Below, piece by piece: positions 1 to 8,292 of a DNA stretch of 14,042 nt. The stretch spans positions 1 to 14,042 of the forward strand of contig NZ_JBMEMN010000050.1 of assembly GCF_049310905.1 (NCBI RefSeq). The letters run 5' to 3'. The number at the start of each line of letters is the position of its first letter. The first letter of the stretch is position 1. Position numbers and translations under genes: made by a program. Source of the DNA: Gudongella sp049310905. Lineage in GTDB: Bacteria > Bacillota > Clostridia > Tissierellales > Tissierellaceae. A model generated the notes under the pieces. That model saw nothing but the letters and a program-made list of their open reading frames with translations, was not told the DNA's origin and searched no databases.

Positions 1-5
1 TTGAT

Positions 6-44
6 AAAAAAACAGCACCCTCTCTTCAGAGTGTGCTGTTTTTT
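6..44 (-). terminator. Intrinsic terminator, bidirectional, end of V-ATPase operon
   Basis: A long hairpin has an outer stem of about 12 bp, A-run plus CAGCAC at 7-18 against GTGCTG plus T-run at 33-44. After one mismatch it continues with an inner CTCT/AGAG stem and a four-base loop. Read on the minus strand it is followed by seven T (complement of 6-12). The plus strand also has a T-run (39-44), so it can stop transcription from both sides. This suggests a convergent plus-strand gene just outside the window on the left, which I cannot see. Confidence 0.88.
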
Positions 45-45
45 C

Positions 46-75
46 AAAAGGGGCTATTTCCCGACAGCCCCTTTT
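46..75 (-). terminator. Second stacked hairpin directly after the ntpD stop
   Basis: The inverted repeat pairs AAAAGGGGCT (46-55) with AGCCCCTTTT (66-75) around a 10-base loop. It begins right after the TAA stop of subunit D (77-79). On the minus strand only four T follow the stem, but on the plus strand the T-run is seven long (72-78). It may therefore serve mainly as the terminator of a convergent plus-strand gene and back up the hairpin at 6-44 for the ATPase operon. Confidence 0.75.
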
Positions 76-76
76 T

Positions 77-709
77 TTATGCTCTCTTTTTTGATTTTGT
101 TTTTCCTTTAACTCTTTTAAGCCTGAAGAAGTCTTCCCTTTCCTTCTCCTGAAGCACTTCATCAATGTACTTGATTGTTGTTCTATATCTGGGAATCTGT
201 ATCTTGTCAAGCGCATTTGCTCTTTTCTGTGTCTTCTTTATCTCCATGGCCAACTTGTAAACTGAATTTTCAACTTCAGCCAGCTGATAAATAAGCTTCC
301 TGATTTCTATAAAGCTTAGAACCGTTCTATCAAATGCTGAATTTGTTCTGAAAAATCCATATTCAGTTGAAAATTCCCTTTCCTCTACCTTAATGATCGG
401 AACTTCCACTCCCATTACTGATTTATAAAGAACTGTGTAATCCGGTTCCTTTTCAATGGACTGTGCAAGCTCTTCGATATATTCTGAGCCCTTTGTTATA
501 TTTGCAAGCTTTAATGCTTCATAAGCTGTTGTGAAATTTTCATCAATTTTTTTTTGAAGCTCACTTGCAACATCTATTAAAGCCATCATCTCTCTTATAA
601 GTACTACTCTTTTCTTATCAAGAAGCTCAAAACCCTTCAGGGCAAATCGTAGGGAATTCTTTGACTTTATCAAGTTTGCTTTGGTTGGAGTCATTTTATA
701 AACAGCCAT
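77..709 (-). CDS. ntpD: V/A-type ATP synthase/ATPase subunit D (central rotor shaft)
   Basis: Subunit D (210 aa) forms the antiparallel coiled-coil shaft that turns inside the A3B3 hexamer and links it, with F and C, to the K ring. The N-terminus carries the family signature (MTPTKANL, residues 6-13, then a long helix with LLDKKR at about 30-35). The C-terminal ~60 residues form the returning helix and end in a basic tail rich in Lys and Arg. Length matches the family. The ATG start has a GGGTGAG ribosome binding site lying within the last codons of ntpB, nine bases after the ntpB stop, so translation is probably coupled. It is the last gene of the operon and is followed directly by terminators. 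Confidence 0.97.
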   Translation of the reverse strand: MAVYKMTPTKANLIKSKNSLRFALKGFELLDKKRVVLIREMMALIDVASELQKKIDENFTTAYEALKLANITKGSEYIEELAQSIEKEPDYTVLYKSVMGVEVPIIKVEEREFSTEYGFFRTNSAFDRTVLSFIEIRKLIYQLAEVENSVYKLAMEIKKTQKRANALDKIQIPRYRTTIKYIDEVLQEKEREDFFRLKRVKGKTKSKKRA

Positions 710-718
710 AAACTCACC

Positions 719-2092
719 CTATCCCATGTACTTTGCTATAAGTTCTGGATTTAATCTGTCCAGTTCCTCTCTCGGCAAAATCTTCAATAATTCCCATGCC
801 AAGTCCAACGTCTCAGATATATCTCTATTCTCATTTAAACTCTGAGTGATAAATCTGCCCTCAAAAGCATCCCCAAACTTCATATAATATTTGTCTCTCT
901 CAGAAAGATCCTCTTCTCCTACTATCTGTGCAAGAGCTCTTACATCTTGTACTTTAGAATAGGATGAGAACAACTGGTTTGAAACATCAGGATGGTCCTC
1001 TCTAGTAAATCCTTCTCCAATACCATCCTTCATAAGTCGTGAAAGTGATGGTAATACATTAATAGGAGGATATATTGCCTTCTGGTCCAAAGCTCTTTCC
1101 AATACAATCTGACCCTCTGTAATGTATCCGGTAAGGTCTGGTATCGGGTGTGTAATATCATCATTTGGCATGGTTAATATTGGTATCAGTGTTACAGAAC
1201 CATCTATTCCATGAATCATTCCAGCTCTCTCATAAAGAGCTGCAAGGTCTGAATAAAGATATCCTGGATAACCCCTTCTACTTGGTACCTCTTCCCTAAG
1301 TGAGGATACCTCTCTTAATGCTTCACCGTAACTGGTAATATCAGTCATAATTACCAATACATGTTGCTTTTGCTCATATGCTAGATATTCAGCAGCAGTA
1401 AGTGCACATCTAGGTGCTATGATTCTCTCCATAATTGGGTCATCAGCATAGTTTACATACATGACTACCTTTTCCTGGACTCCTGCCTTTCTGAATGCAT
1501 CTTCAAAATAGAAGGCTTCATCGTGCTTTACCCCTATTGCAGCAAATACAATTGAGAAATTATTGTCTCCCTCTTTTGATTGTATCTTTGCCTGACGTAC
1601 AATCTGTGCTGCCAGTTCATTATGTGGAAGTCCTGCTCCTGAAAATATAGGCAACTTTTGACCTCTTATCAGTGTAGTTAGTCCGTCTATTGAAGATATC
1701 CCTGTCTGAATAAAGTTTCTAGGATACTCTCTTGAAACCGGATTTATCGGCCTACCATTTACATTGAAAAATTCTTCTGAGTAAATATCTCCTCCACCAT
1801 CAATGGGTTTTCCTATTCCATTGAAAGTTCTACCTAGAATTTTTTTTGAAAGTGGTATTTCAAATGGTTTTCCCTCGAAGCTTACTTTTGTGTTTTCGAC
1901 AGAGATTCCCATTGTTTGACCAAATACCTGGATAACAACATTGTCTCCATCAATCTTTATTACACGGCCAACCATTGTATTGCCAAGTCTATCCTCAACC
2001 TCGACTATTTCACCATATCCCACTGAATGAACCTTAGAGAGCTCTATTAGTGCTCCTTGTACTCTATCTAATTTTAAATATTCTCTTTTCAT
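719..2092 (-). CDS. ntpB: V/A-type ATP synthase/ATPase subunit B (non-catalytic)
   Basis: Subunit B (457 aa) alternates with subunit A in the A3B3 head and contributes residues to the nucleotide sites at the interfaces. The N-terminal beta-barrel (about 1-75) is followed by the nucleotide-binding fold. Where catalytic subunits have a Walker A loop, this protein has SGAGLPHNELAAQI (about residues 151-164), with no GKT. That is the known degenerate loop of B subunits. The region around 260-290 (SYGEALREVSS, RRGYPGYLYSDLAALYERAG) matches the conserved Walker B and interface segment. ATG start with GGGTGAT upstream; 11 bases separate it from the ntpA stop. Family length is normal. Confidence 0.98.
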   Translation of the reverse strand: MKREYLKLDRVQGALIELSKVHSVGYGEIVEVEDRLGNTMVGRVIKIDGDNVVIQVFGQTMGISVENTKVSFEGKPFEIPLSKKILGRTFNGIGKPIDGGGDIYSEEFFNVNGRPINPVSREYPRNFIQTGISSIDGLTTLIRGQKLPIFSGAGLPHNELAAQIVRQAKIQSKEGDNNFSIVFAAIGVKHDEAFYFEDAFRKAGVQEKVVMYVNYADDPIMERIIAPRCALTAAEYLAYEQKQHVLVIMTDITSYGEALREVSSLREEVPSRRGYPGYLYSDLAALYERAGMIHGIDGSVTLIPILTMPNDDITHPIPDLTGYITEGQIVLERALDQKAIYPPINVLPSLSRLMKDGIGEGFTREDHPDVSNQLFSSYSKVQDVRALAQIVGEEDLSERDKYYMKFGDAFEGRFITQSLNENRDISETLDLAWELLKILPREELDRLNPELIAKYMG

Positions 2093-2103
2093 CTAATCAC
2101 CCA

Positions 2104-3876
2104 CTATGCTGAATACTCAGATTCTAACTGATTATAGAAATCGTTTATCTTTGCATTCAGTCCTTGTATTTTTTCTATATTGTCATTCGAAATGGTGTAT
2201 TTCATCTTGATTATTTCTTCATATAATTCTGAGTTTCTTATTATCGATATTGGAATTCCCCTCTTGACTCCCTGCAATCCTCTATTGTATAAAAGCTCAA
2301 TTGTTTTAAGCATTTCAATCTGCTTCTTAAGAGGTACATATGTATCTTCCTTATGGAATGCATTCTGCTGCAGGAATCCAATTTTAATTACCCTTGCAAT
2401 TTCCAATATCAATCTTTGGTCATCAGGCAATACATCTTCGCCGACAAGCAATACTATTTCAAGAAGCTTACTCTCTTCATATAGAATGCTTAGCATTTTC
2501 TTTCTAATTTCCTCAATATTCTCTCCTAGCTCTTTCTCATAATATCTTTGTATCATCTCACTATAGCCACTGTATGAGTTCAGCCAGTTAATTGCCGGAT
2601 AATGCCTTGAGTAAGCCAACTCCTTGTCAAGCCCCAAAAATACATTAACAAATCTCTTGGTATTCTCTGTAACCGGCTCCGAGAAGTCTCCTCCAGCTGG
2701 TGATACTGCACCAATAACCGTTATTGACCCAGGATCTCCTGATAGAGCTTGAACATATCCAGCTCTTTCATAAAACTGTGCAAGTCTTGATGGCAAATAA
2801 GCAGGATAGCCTTCCTCAGCTGGCATTTCCTCTAGTCGACCTGATATCTCTCTTAAGGCTTCCGCCCATCTTGATGTTGAATCCGCCATTACAGCTACGT
2901 GATATCCCATGTCTCTAAAGTACTCAGCCATCGTAATTCCTGTATATATTGATGCCTCCCTCGCTGCAACAGGCATATTTGAAGTATTTGCAATAAGTAC
3001 GGTTCTTTCCATTATCGGTCGGTTTGATTTGGGGTCGATAAGTTTTGGGAAGTCCTCAAGAACTTCGGTCATCTCATTACCCCTTTCACCACAACCTACA
3101 TAGACTATGATATCTGCATCTGACCATTTTGCAAGCTGATGCTGGGTCATTGTTTTACCTGTTCCAAAACCACCAGGGATAGCAGCTGTTCCACCCTTGG
3201 CTATGGGGAAGAATATATCCAGAACCCTTTGGCCCGTAATAAGCAGTTTGTCAATCTGGAGTCTTTCTGCAACAGGTCTTTGAGTCCTTACTGGCCATTC
3301 CTGATGCATTTTTACTTCATGTTCTTTTCCCTTAAGATCTGTTACCTTCAACAGCACCTTGTTTATATTGTATTCACCTGCCACGATTCTCCAGGTTACC
3401 TTTCCTTCAACACCAATAGGCACTAGAAGTTTATGAGTGATAAGAGGAGTTTCCTCTACCGTCCCAAAGATTTGACCCTGTTTTACGTAATCTCCTTCTG
3501 ATACCTGAAACGCTACTTCCCATAGTTTTTCTTCGTCTATGGATATAAGACCTATCCCTTCTGGAATAAAACTTCCGTGAACATCTTTAATCTTTTTAAG
3601 CGGTCTTTGGATACCATCGAACATATTACCCAACATACCAGGTCCAAGTTTTAAAGATAGGGGTTTCCCTGTGGATAAAATTTCCTCTCCCTTTCGTAAA
3701 CCTTCGGTTTCTTCATATACCTGTACAGTTCCTTCATCACCATCAATGGCAATAATTTCACCGATAAGCTTTTTGTGCCCTACAGTAACCATTTCTCTCA
3801 TTTTGAATCCTGTCATTTCTACTCCACGTATTACAGGACCATTAATCATTTCGATTTTACCGGCCAAACTACTCAT
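2104..3876 (-). CDS. ntpA: V/A-type ATP synthase/ATPase subunit A (catalytic)
   Basis: Subunit A (590 aa from the chosen start) carries the catalytic ATP sites. Features in order: an N-terminal beta-barrel (about 1-70); the bulge or non-homologous insert typical of V/A-type A subunits (about 110-200); a Walker A loop PGGFGTGKT near 235; GCGERGNEM near 265; the Walker B and interface region MADSTSRWAEALREISGRL near 330; and a helical C-terminal domain. I place the start at the ATG 3876-3874, seven codons inside the longest open frame, which would begin with TTG at 3897. The ATG is preceded by GGTGGGTGAGG and gives the usual N-terminus (SSLAGKIEMINGPVIRG). It overlaps the end of ntpE by 8 bases, which indicates translational coupling. 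Confidence 0.98.
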   Translation of the reverse strand: MSSLAGKIEMINGPVIRGVEMTGFKMREMVTVGHKKLIGEIIAIDGDEGTVQVYEETEGLRKGEEILSTGKPLSLKLGPGMLGNMFDGIQRPLKKIKDVHGSFIPEGIGLISIDEEKLWEVAFQVSEGDYVKQGQIFGTVEETPLITHKLLVPIGVEGKVTWRIVAGEYNINKVLLKVTDLKGKEHEVKMHQEWPVRTQRPVAERLQIDKLLITGQRVLDIFFPIAKGGTAAIPGGFGTGKTMTQHQLAKWSDADIIVYVGCGERGNEMTEVLEDFPKLIDPKSNRPIMERTVLIANTSNMPVAAREASIYTGITMAEYFRDMGYHVAVMADSTSRWAEALREISGRLEEMPAEEGYPAYLPSRLAQFYERAGYVQALSGDPGSITVIGAVSPAGGDFSEPVTENTKRFVNVFLGLDKELAYSRHYPAINWLNSYSGYSEMIQRYYEKELGENIEEIRKKMLSILYEESKLLEIVLLVGEDVLPDDQRLILEIARVIKIGFLQQNAFHKEDTYVPLKKQIEMLKTIELLYNRGLQGVKRGIPISIIRNSELYEEIIKMKYTISNDNIEKIQGLNAKINDFYNQLESEYSA

Positions 3877-4498
3877 TGACCTCACCCACCTCTCCAAGAG
3901 CTTTATTCAAGCTTTTACCTATCATATACTCTTTCTCTTGAATCAAAGTTCTCACTGTATGGTCGATATTGAATGTTCTATCTTTGTTACTCAACATAAA
4001 TCCACCAATTTTATCTTCTGGAAGTTCTTCTACTATAAAAGTCTTTCCAGTTTTTTCCTTAAGTTTCATAAGGCAGCTTTCAGATATTAGTCTGTCTTCA
4101 TCTCTTAATAAAAGTACTACTTCTTCCTCTTCAAATTCTACTAGATATTTGTCCAGGTTTCTGCAAAGATATTCTCCATACTCTTTTGATTTAACAAATT
4201 CCTTGCCTCGTTCGATTATTGATGAAACCAAATCCATCTCAATTTCTTTTCTTTTTTGTCTAAGCTTAGTTTTTGTTTCCTCTAGTCCTTCGGATTTAAC
4301 TTCATTTCTTTCCACTTTTGCCTGAGTGATTTTTCTTCTGATTATTTCCTCACGCTGTCTTTTCATTTCCTCTCTCTTGTTTTCAAGAAGCTGTTGATTC
4401 TGTTCCTCCAGTTCTTTAAGGGCTTTTAAATATTTCTCTTCTTCATCCCTGTAAACAATCTTGTAGAAAATTTCAAGTTTATCTTCAATCGTTATCAT
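3869..4498 (-). CDS. ntpE: V/A-type ATP synthase/ATPase subunit E (peripheral stalk)
   Basis: Subunit E (209 aa) forms the peripheral stalks with an H/G-type partner and holds the A3B3 head still against rotation. Residues of about 10-100 are a highly charged helix rich in Glu, Lys, Arg and Gln, expected to be a coiled coil. Residues 100-200 form the globular C-terminal domain that binds the top of the head (GGFMLSNKDRTFNIDHTV at about 165-182 is typical). ATG start with an AGGTGGTGAG site; 11 bases lie after the ntpF stop. It is the only E gene in the operon although two H-like chains are encoded upstream. The C-terminus overlaps ntpA by 8 bases. Confidence 0.93.
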   Translation of the reverse strand: MITIEDKLEIFYKIVYRDEEEKYLKALKELEEQNQQLLENKREEMKRQREEIIRRKITQAKVERNEVKSEGLEETKTKLRQKRKEIEMDLVSSIIERGKEFVKSKEYGEYLCRNLDKYLVEFEEEEVVLLLRDEDRLISESCLMKLKEKTGKTFIVEELPEDKIGGFMLSNKDRTFNIDHTVRTLIQEKEYMIGKSLNKALGEVGEVNE

Positions 4499-4509
4499 AA
4501 GCTCACCAC

Positions 4510-4815
4510 CTAAATTTTAATGCCTATGGATTCTTTAATATGCCTCATAATAAAGTTTTTATCCCTTAGGCCAGTCCTATCCGGAATAGTTACTACTAGT
4601 TTCTTCTTTCCACTTCTCTTTAACTCCAGAATTCTCTCAGTATGCTCATCAAATATTTTCTCTGTTATTATTATGATCCCCACTCCATCGTCAAGCACTG
4701 CTTCATTGAGCCTTTCGATTGTCTCTTCCTTGGTCTTTACCAAAACACCATCTATACTGGCCAGTCTTAACCCAATTATTGTATCTTTATTATCACTGAT
4801 CAGGATGGATTTCAT
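4510..4815 (-). CDS. ntpF: V/A-type ATP synthase/ATPase subunit F (central stalk)
   Basis: Subunit F (101 aa) binds the D shaft in the central stalk and is known in related enzymes to modulate ATP hydrolysis. The N-terminus has the family pattern of a beta strand followed by GLRLASIDG (residues 15-23). The middle shows the hydrophobic strand VGIIIITEKIF (about 45-55), and the C-terminal part has VVTIPDRTG (about 74-82). This is a small Rossmann-like fold of normal length. The ATG start lies two bases after the ntpK stop, with AGGTAGG upstream. The symbol follows the COG usage (F = Vma7-like); in Enterococcus hirae the equivalent gene is called ntpG. Confidence 0.95.
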   Translation of the reverse strand: MKSILISDNKDTIIGLRLASIDGVLVKTKEETIERLNEAVLDDGVGIIIITEKIFDEHTERILELKRSGKKKLVVTIPDRTGLRDKNFIMRHIKESIGIKI

Positions 4816-4817
4816 TA

Positions 4818-5255
4818 TTATAACCTACCTAGAATCATGATTGATACAATCAGACCGTAGATAGCAATACCTTCTGCAAGACCAACGAATATAAGAGTTT
4901 TACCAAGTAGAGTTGCGTCTTCAGATACAGCTCCCAATGCTGCTGAACCTACTACTGCTACAGCATATCCTGCTCCAAGTGTTGCCAGACCAGTTGCCAA
5001 TGCTGCTGAAATAAATCCCAGACCTGCTGCTGAAGAAAGCACACCAGCTGCTGCCTCTGTCTCAGCTGCATTTATTCCTTGTGGAACCATGACAATTACT
5101 GCAATTATAAGAAGTGGTAAAAATATAAACAGATTTGTTCTTAAAATTTTCTTTAACTTGTTTTTGTCACCTTCCATTTCCCTATACATCATAAATGCTC
5201 CTGTTCCAATTGTTAGTAAAACCAATAATGTTGTTGATATCAATACAAATGACAT
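4818..5255 (-). CDS. ntpK: V/A-type ATP synthase/ATPase subunit K (proteolipid, rotor ring)
   Basis: Subunit K (145 aa) forms the membrane rotor ring and carries the coupling ion. The C-terminal half is one helical hairpin: a Gly/Ala-rich helix (about 75-108), a polar loop SEDATLLGKT (111-120), and a second helix with the ion-carrying glutamate E128 in GLAEGIAIYGLIV. In front of it are two further hydrophobic segments (about 2-23 and 41-60) separated by a basic linker. The second ends in INAAETEAAA, which looks like the end of a signal peptide. From memory of the family, clostridial K proteins share this N-terminal extension. Residue 129 is Gly and the first hairpin helix has no Gln, so the usual Na+ ligands are not evident. 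The ATG has the strongest Shine-Dalgarno in the operon. Confidence 0.96.
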   Translation of the reverse strand: MSFVLISTTLLVLLTIGTGAFMMYREMEGDKNKLKKILRTNLFIFLPLLIIAVIVMVPQGINAAETEAAAGVLSSAAGLGFISAALATGLATLGAGYAVAVVGSAALGAVSEDATLLGKTLIFVGLAEGIAIYGLIVSIMILGRL

Positions 5256-5260
5256 AAAAT

Positions 5261-5268
5261 CTCCTCCT
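5261..5268 (-). promoter_or_regulatory. Near-perfect Shine-Dalgarno of ntpK
   Basis: The minus strand reads AGGAGGAG, with the AGGAGG core seven bases before the ATG at 5255. Other operon members have weaker sites of the GGTGAG or AGGAAG kind. K is the multi-copy ring subunit, so a stronger site fits the higher amount of protein needed. Confidence 0.85.
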
Positions 5269-5281
5269 AAATTTAATTTTA

Positions 5282-7228
5282 TTACTTACTAAGTTTTACA
5301 GGGTCGAACGCTCTTCCATCGCCTCTGTAATACCTGCTGAACAACTCATAGTACTGAAGTCTCATACCTTGTATAAATACGATAAGACCTTCCAGTCCCA
5401 GAACAAATATATTTCCAATGATAAGAACTATAACATTTCCTACGGCTGATCCCATCATATGCCCGATGGTTTCAAAAGCCAGAAATAGACCAACGTGGGT
5501 CAATGCAAAAGCTCCTACCCTGATAAAAGAAATGGTACCACTTAACATGCTAAGGAAAGTCTCTATCAGTGAGAAAATTGACTCTACATAATAACCACTG
5601 ATGTCACCACCATGAAGTGGTCTTTTCCCTTCAATCAAGTGTGTTAACGGCAATCGGAATACAATTGCCAACAGAGCGATAACTGATATGCCTATCCCAA
5701 CAGAAACTGGTATTATGCTTATTCCAAGCATACTTCCACCTATTGTTACAAGCAAAGTGATATATAGTATAACTCCTGCAACTCCTTCTTTTCCGAATAC
5801 ACCTTCCTCAAGGTCACGTCTCTTGTATGCATTAATAATCCCATAAACATATGCTACAAGTAGAGCAGTTACTCCAGAAAATATTGCAACCATCAAAATA
5901 TCATTAATGTTTTCAAATGGTTTCATCCATAGTGCAGGAATCACTGTCTCTAATCCAAATACCGCACCATATAATACTCCAAATAGCATTGATGCAAGGC
6001 CTATTCTGGAGATTAGCCCTCCAAACAATTCCATCTTCTTACTCAGGAAATACCCAGCAATAACCATTACAAAGCCTTGTCCCAGGTCTCCAAACATTAT
6101 TCCGAAGAACAGCATATATGATATCCCTACAAAAGGAGTTGGGTCAATTTCATTGTAGCTTGGAGTACCATATAGATTTACAAGCCACTCAAATGGTCTA
6201 AAGAACCAATTGTTCTTTAATTTAGTTGGCATTTCTGAACTCTCTTCATCTTCATACTTTATAAGCATTGGGTCATAGTCTTTAAGCGAATTTCTAACCT
6301 CTGTCTTATCAGATAGTGAAACCCATCCCGAAATATAAAAGTAATTACTTGAAAATGCAACTTTTTCCTTGATATCATCAAGCTTGGACGTAATCCAGAT
6401 CTGCTCCATGATTGTTCTTATTCTATCCTTATACTTCTCTTTGATTCCATCCAGAATAGCATGTTGTTGATTGATTTCAGCATGCAATCTTTCTTTCTGC
6501 CTTTCAATATTGTCCTTTATTTCATTTGGAGTTCCTGAATACTTCTTTGGCAGAAGTATTTCCTTGAAATTCAAAGATCTTAGTATTCTTGAAATTTCTG
6601 ATTCAAGCTTATTGGGATAAAATACGAAATAAACTTCCCCCTCTGAGCTGGACCCTGTGTGCAGCAGCACTGCCAAAATATTGTCATAGTTCTTTTTCAT
6701 TTTATGAAGATTTTCTTTAGAAAGAATTCCCATTTTAAAATCAAAGTAATCCATATTTCTCAAGTCTTCTACCTTGATTGGGAAACCTTCCATTTCCTTG
6801 AAGCTGTTTATGTGAAAATCATCAAGATATTCAAGCTCCTTTTTTAAAGCTTCTAAAAGTGTGCTTGGTTCTCTTACCTCACTGCAGATCGATTCCAACT
6901 CTTCATGCAACTCTTCTTTACTAACCAATTTAAGGTTTTCATCGATTTTTTCTACCTCTAAATCAAGGTTCAGAATGGCTTTGAGCTCTTCACCCTTTTG
7001 GAACATCTCTTGACATTCCTCACTTTTCTCAAATGACCTTACATCATTAAGATCGACCAACATATCAACATTCTTATCACTGACGTCAAAAAGAAAATGA
7101 CTCTTCTCTATCTGTGTAACAGCAGATACCAAATCAACTTTCCTTGTCTTTAGTAAATCTCTCAGTACATCATCTACTGAATCAATGTCGCCAACAATGT
7201 TCATCATGGTCATTTTTTCAATGGACAT
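5282..7228 (-). CDS. ntpI: V/A-type ATP synthase/ATPase subunit I (membrane stator, a-type)
   Basis: Subunit I (648 aa) provides the ion half-channels facing the K ring, and a cytosolic arm that anchors the peripheral stalks. Residues 1 to ~345 are the soluble arm, with charged helical stretches near 240-290. Residues ~360-640 hold several membrane helices, beginning with the conserved FGIMFGDLGQG (about 375-385). The essential channel arginine of the family corresponds to R570 in SFIRVGAFALTHVGL. The ATG shares its A with the ntpC stop (TAATG overlap) and has an AGAAGGAAGTG site. The soluble arm is clearly paralogous to the first ~325 residues of the gene at 8293-9699. Confidence 0.97.
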   Translation of the reverse strand: MSIEKMTMMNIVGDIDSVDDVLRDLLKTRKVDLVSAVTQIEKSHFLFDVSDKNVDMLVDLNDVRSFEKSEECQEMFQKGEELKAILNLDLEVEKIDENLKLVSKEELHEELESICSEVREPSTLLEALKKELEYLDDFHINSFKEMEGFPIKVEDLRNMDYFDFKMGILSKENLHKMKKNYDNILAVLLHTGSSSEGEVYFVFYPNKLESEISRILRSLNFKEILLPKKYSGTPNEIKDNIERQKERLHAEINQQHAILDGIKEKYKDRIRTIMEQIWITSKLDDIKEKVAFSSNYFYISGWVSLSDKTEVRNSLKDYDPMLIKYEDEESSEMPTKLKNNWFFRPFEWLVNLYGTPSYNEIDPTPFVGISYMLFFGIMFGDLGQGFVMVIAGYFLSKKMELFGGLISRIGLASMLFGVLYGAVFGLETVIPALWMKPFENINDILMVAIFSGVTALLVAYVYGIINAYKRRDLEEGVFGKEGVAGVILYITLLVTIGGSMLGISIIPVSVGIGISVIALLAIVFRLPLTHLIEGKRPLHGGDISGYYVESIFSLIETFLSMLSGTISFIRVGAFALTHVGLFLAFETIGHMMGSAVGNVIVLIIGNIFVLGLEGLIVFIQGMRLQYYELFSRYYRGDGRAFDPVKLSK

Positions 7229-8283
7229 TAATAATCACTTCCTTCTATATCCCTTACCAGGTACTCTTTAGCCTCGTAGTAGGATAATCCGTATTTTAAT
7301 GCTTCTAATATAGATATGATATCTTTTATCTCATACTCCAGCAAATGAAGATATGCATTTGGTATGGATATATCCAACTTCCCTTGTCCAAACTTAGATT
7401 TGAAATAGTTGTACATGTGCCTTTGAACTCGTACACCCATAAAAAGATCTATATCCTTATCTTCATTGACCATTTCCTTATACTTGGTCTTGGAAATATT
7501 CTTCTTGAATTCTTCTATATCCATATAGCAAAGTTCCTTCAGGTCTTTAAAGTCAAGATGCTTTCCATATGGTAGAGTGTAGTTAATAAGCTCTTCGGGT
7601 AATAGATTGTAGAATTTCAAACCTCTGTATATCCATTCAATATTCAATATATCAATGTTTTCACCAAAGGCATCCTCAAATGCATCCCTGTCAGCCTTGC
7701 TCATCTCCTGAGCACTATCATGAATGGTATCGAAATATAGTCTGTCAAGATTCATCTCCATATAGAACATCAACTTACCATAATCTTCGTGTCTGTAGGG
7801 ATAAATCACATCATAATATCTCGTTCCTTTTAGCTTATCTATAAGTTCATCGAGAGTCTTTGCATTTTTTATCTGATCATATGAAAAGCTATAGTATTTT
7901 TTTCTAGTAACGCTGGTATTGCTGTACTTCTCGAGACTCTCTCCTCTTGCCAGTGCTCTTATGTATATTTTAAGGTCTTCCACCTCATGTCTTAATAGAA
8001 ATGATTTTAGATATTTTTCGTAATCATCGGAAAAATACTTTAGGATTTTTTCAAATTGCAGTGTATGGAATTTTTCCAATTCAAGTTCTACTGCCTGTAT
8101 GTCTTCGTATTCCTCTACATCTTCCAAAACCTTACCATATACCGTATTGCTGATTAGATACTTTACCTGTTCAGTAACCGATTCCTTTTTCATGAGGGCA
8201 ATATAGTCTTCATCCTTGAGGAACCTGGAACGCATAACTCTTAGTTTTGTATTAATTGCTGAAAATCTTCTTTCATTCCCCAT
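7228..8283 (-). CDS. ntpC: V/A-type ATP synthase/ATPase subunit C (central stalk socket, d-type)
   Basis: Subunit C (351 aa) is the funnel-shaped adaptor that joins the D-F shaft to the top of the K ring. The protein is almost entirely helical and rich in Tyr, Lys, Asp and Glu. It shows the family features of repeated helical segments such as FLLRHEVEDLKIYIRALARG (about residues 101-120) and a C-terminal YLHLLEYEIKDI segment (about 313-324). No membrane helix is seen and length is normal. ATG start with GAGGGATAAA upstream, 9 bases after the preceding stop. Its place before ntpI and ntpK is unusual: in the Enterococcus hirae and Thermus operons I know, C follows I, K/L and E. Confidence 0.93.
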   Translation of the reverse strand: MGNERRFSAINTKLRVMRSRFLKDEDYIALMKKESVTEQVKYLISNTVYGKVLEDVEEYEDIQAVELELEKFHTLQFEKILKYFSDDYEKYLKSFLLRHEVEDLKIYIRALARGESLEKYSNTSVTRKKYYSFSYDQIKNAKTLDELIDKLKGTRYYDVIYPYRHEDYGKLMFYMEMNLDRLYFDTIHDSAQEMSKADRDAFEDAFGENIDILNIEWIYRGLKFYNLLPEELINYTLPYGKHLDFKDLKELCYMDIEEFKKNISKTKYKEMVNEDKDIDLFMGVRVQRHMYNYFKSKFGQGKLDISIPNAYLHLLEYEIKDIISILEALKYGLSYYEAKEYLVRDIEGSDY

Positions 8284-8292
8284 TTTATCCCT

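Noticed and set aside
1590..1660. Loss of the P-loop GKT in subunit B as a sign of an inactive ATPase
   Set aside because: B subunits of V/A-ATPases normally lack the Walker A lysine; the catalytic A subunit has an intact GGFGTGKT.
3671..4090. Plus-strand open frame of 139 codons opposite ntpA and ntpE
   Set aside because: It is the antisense of two strongly supported ATPase genes, has a low-complexity Ser/Ile/Leu-rich product and no ribosome binding site; other long antisense frames here are of the same kind.
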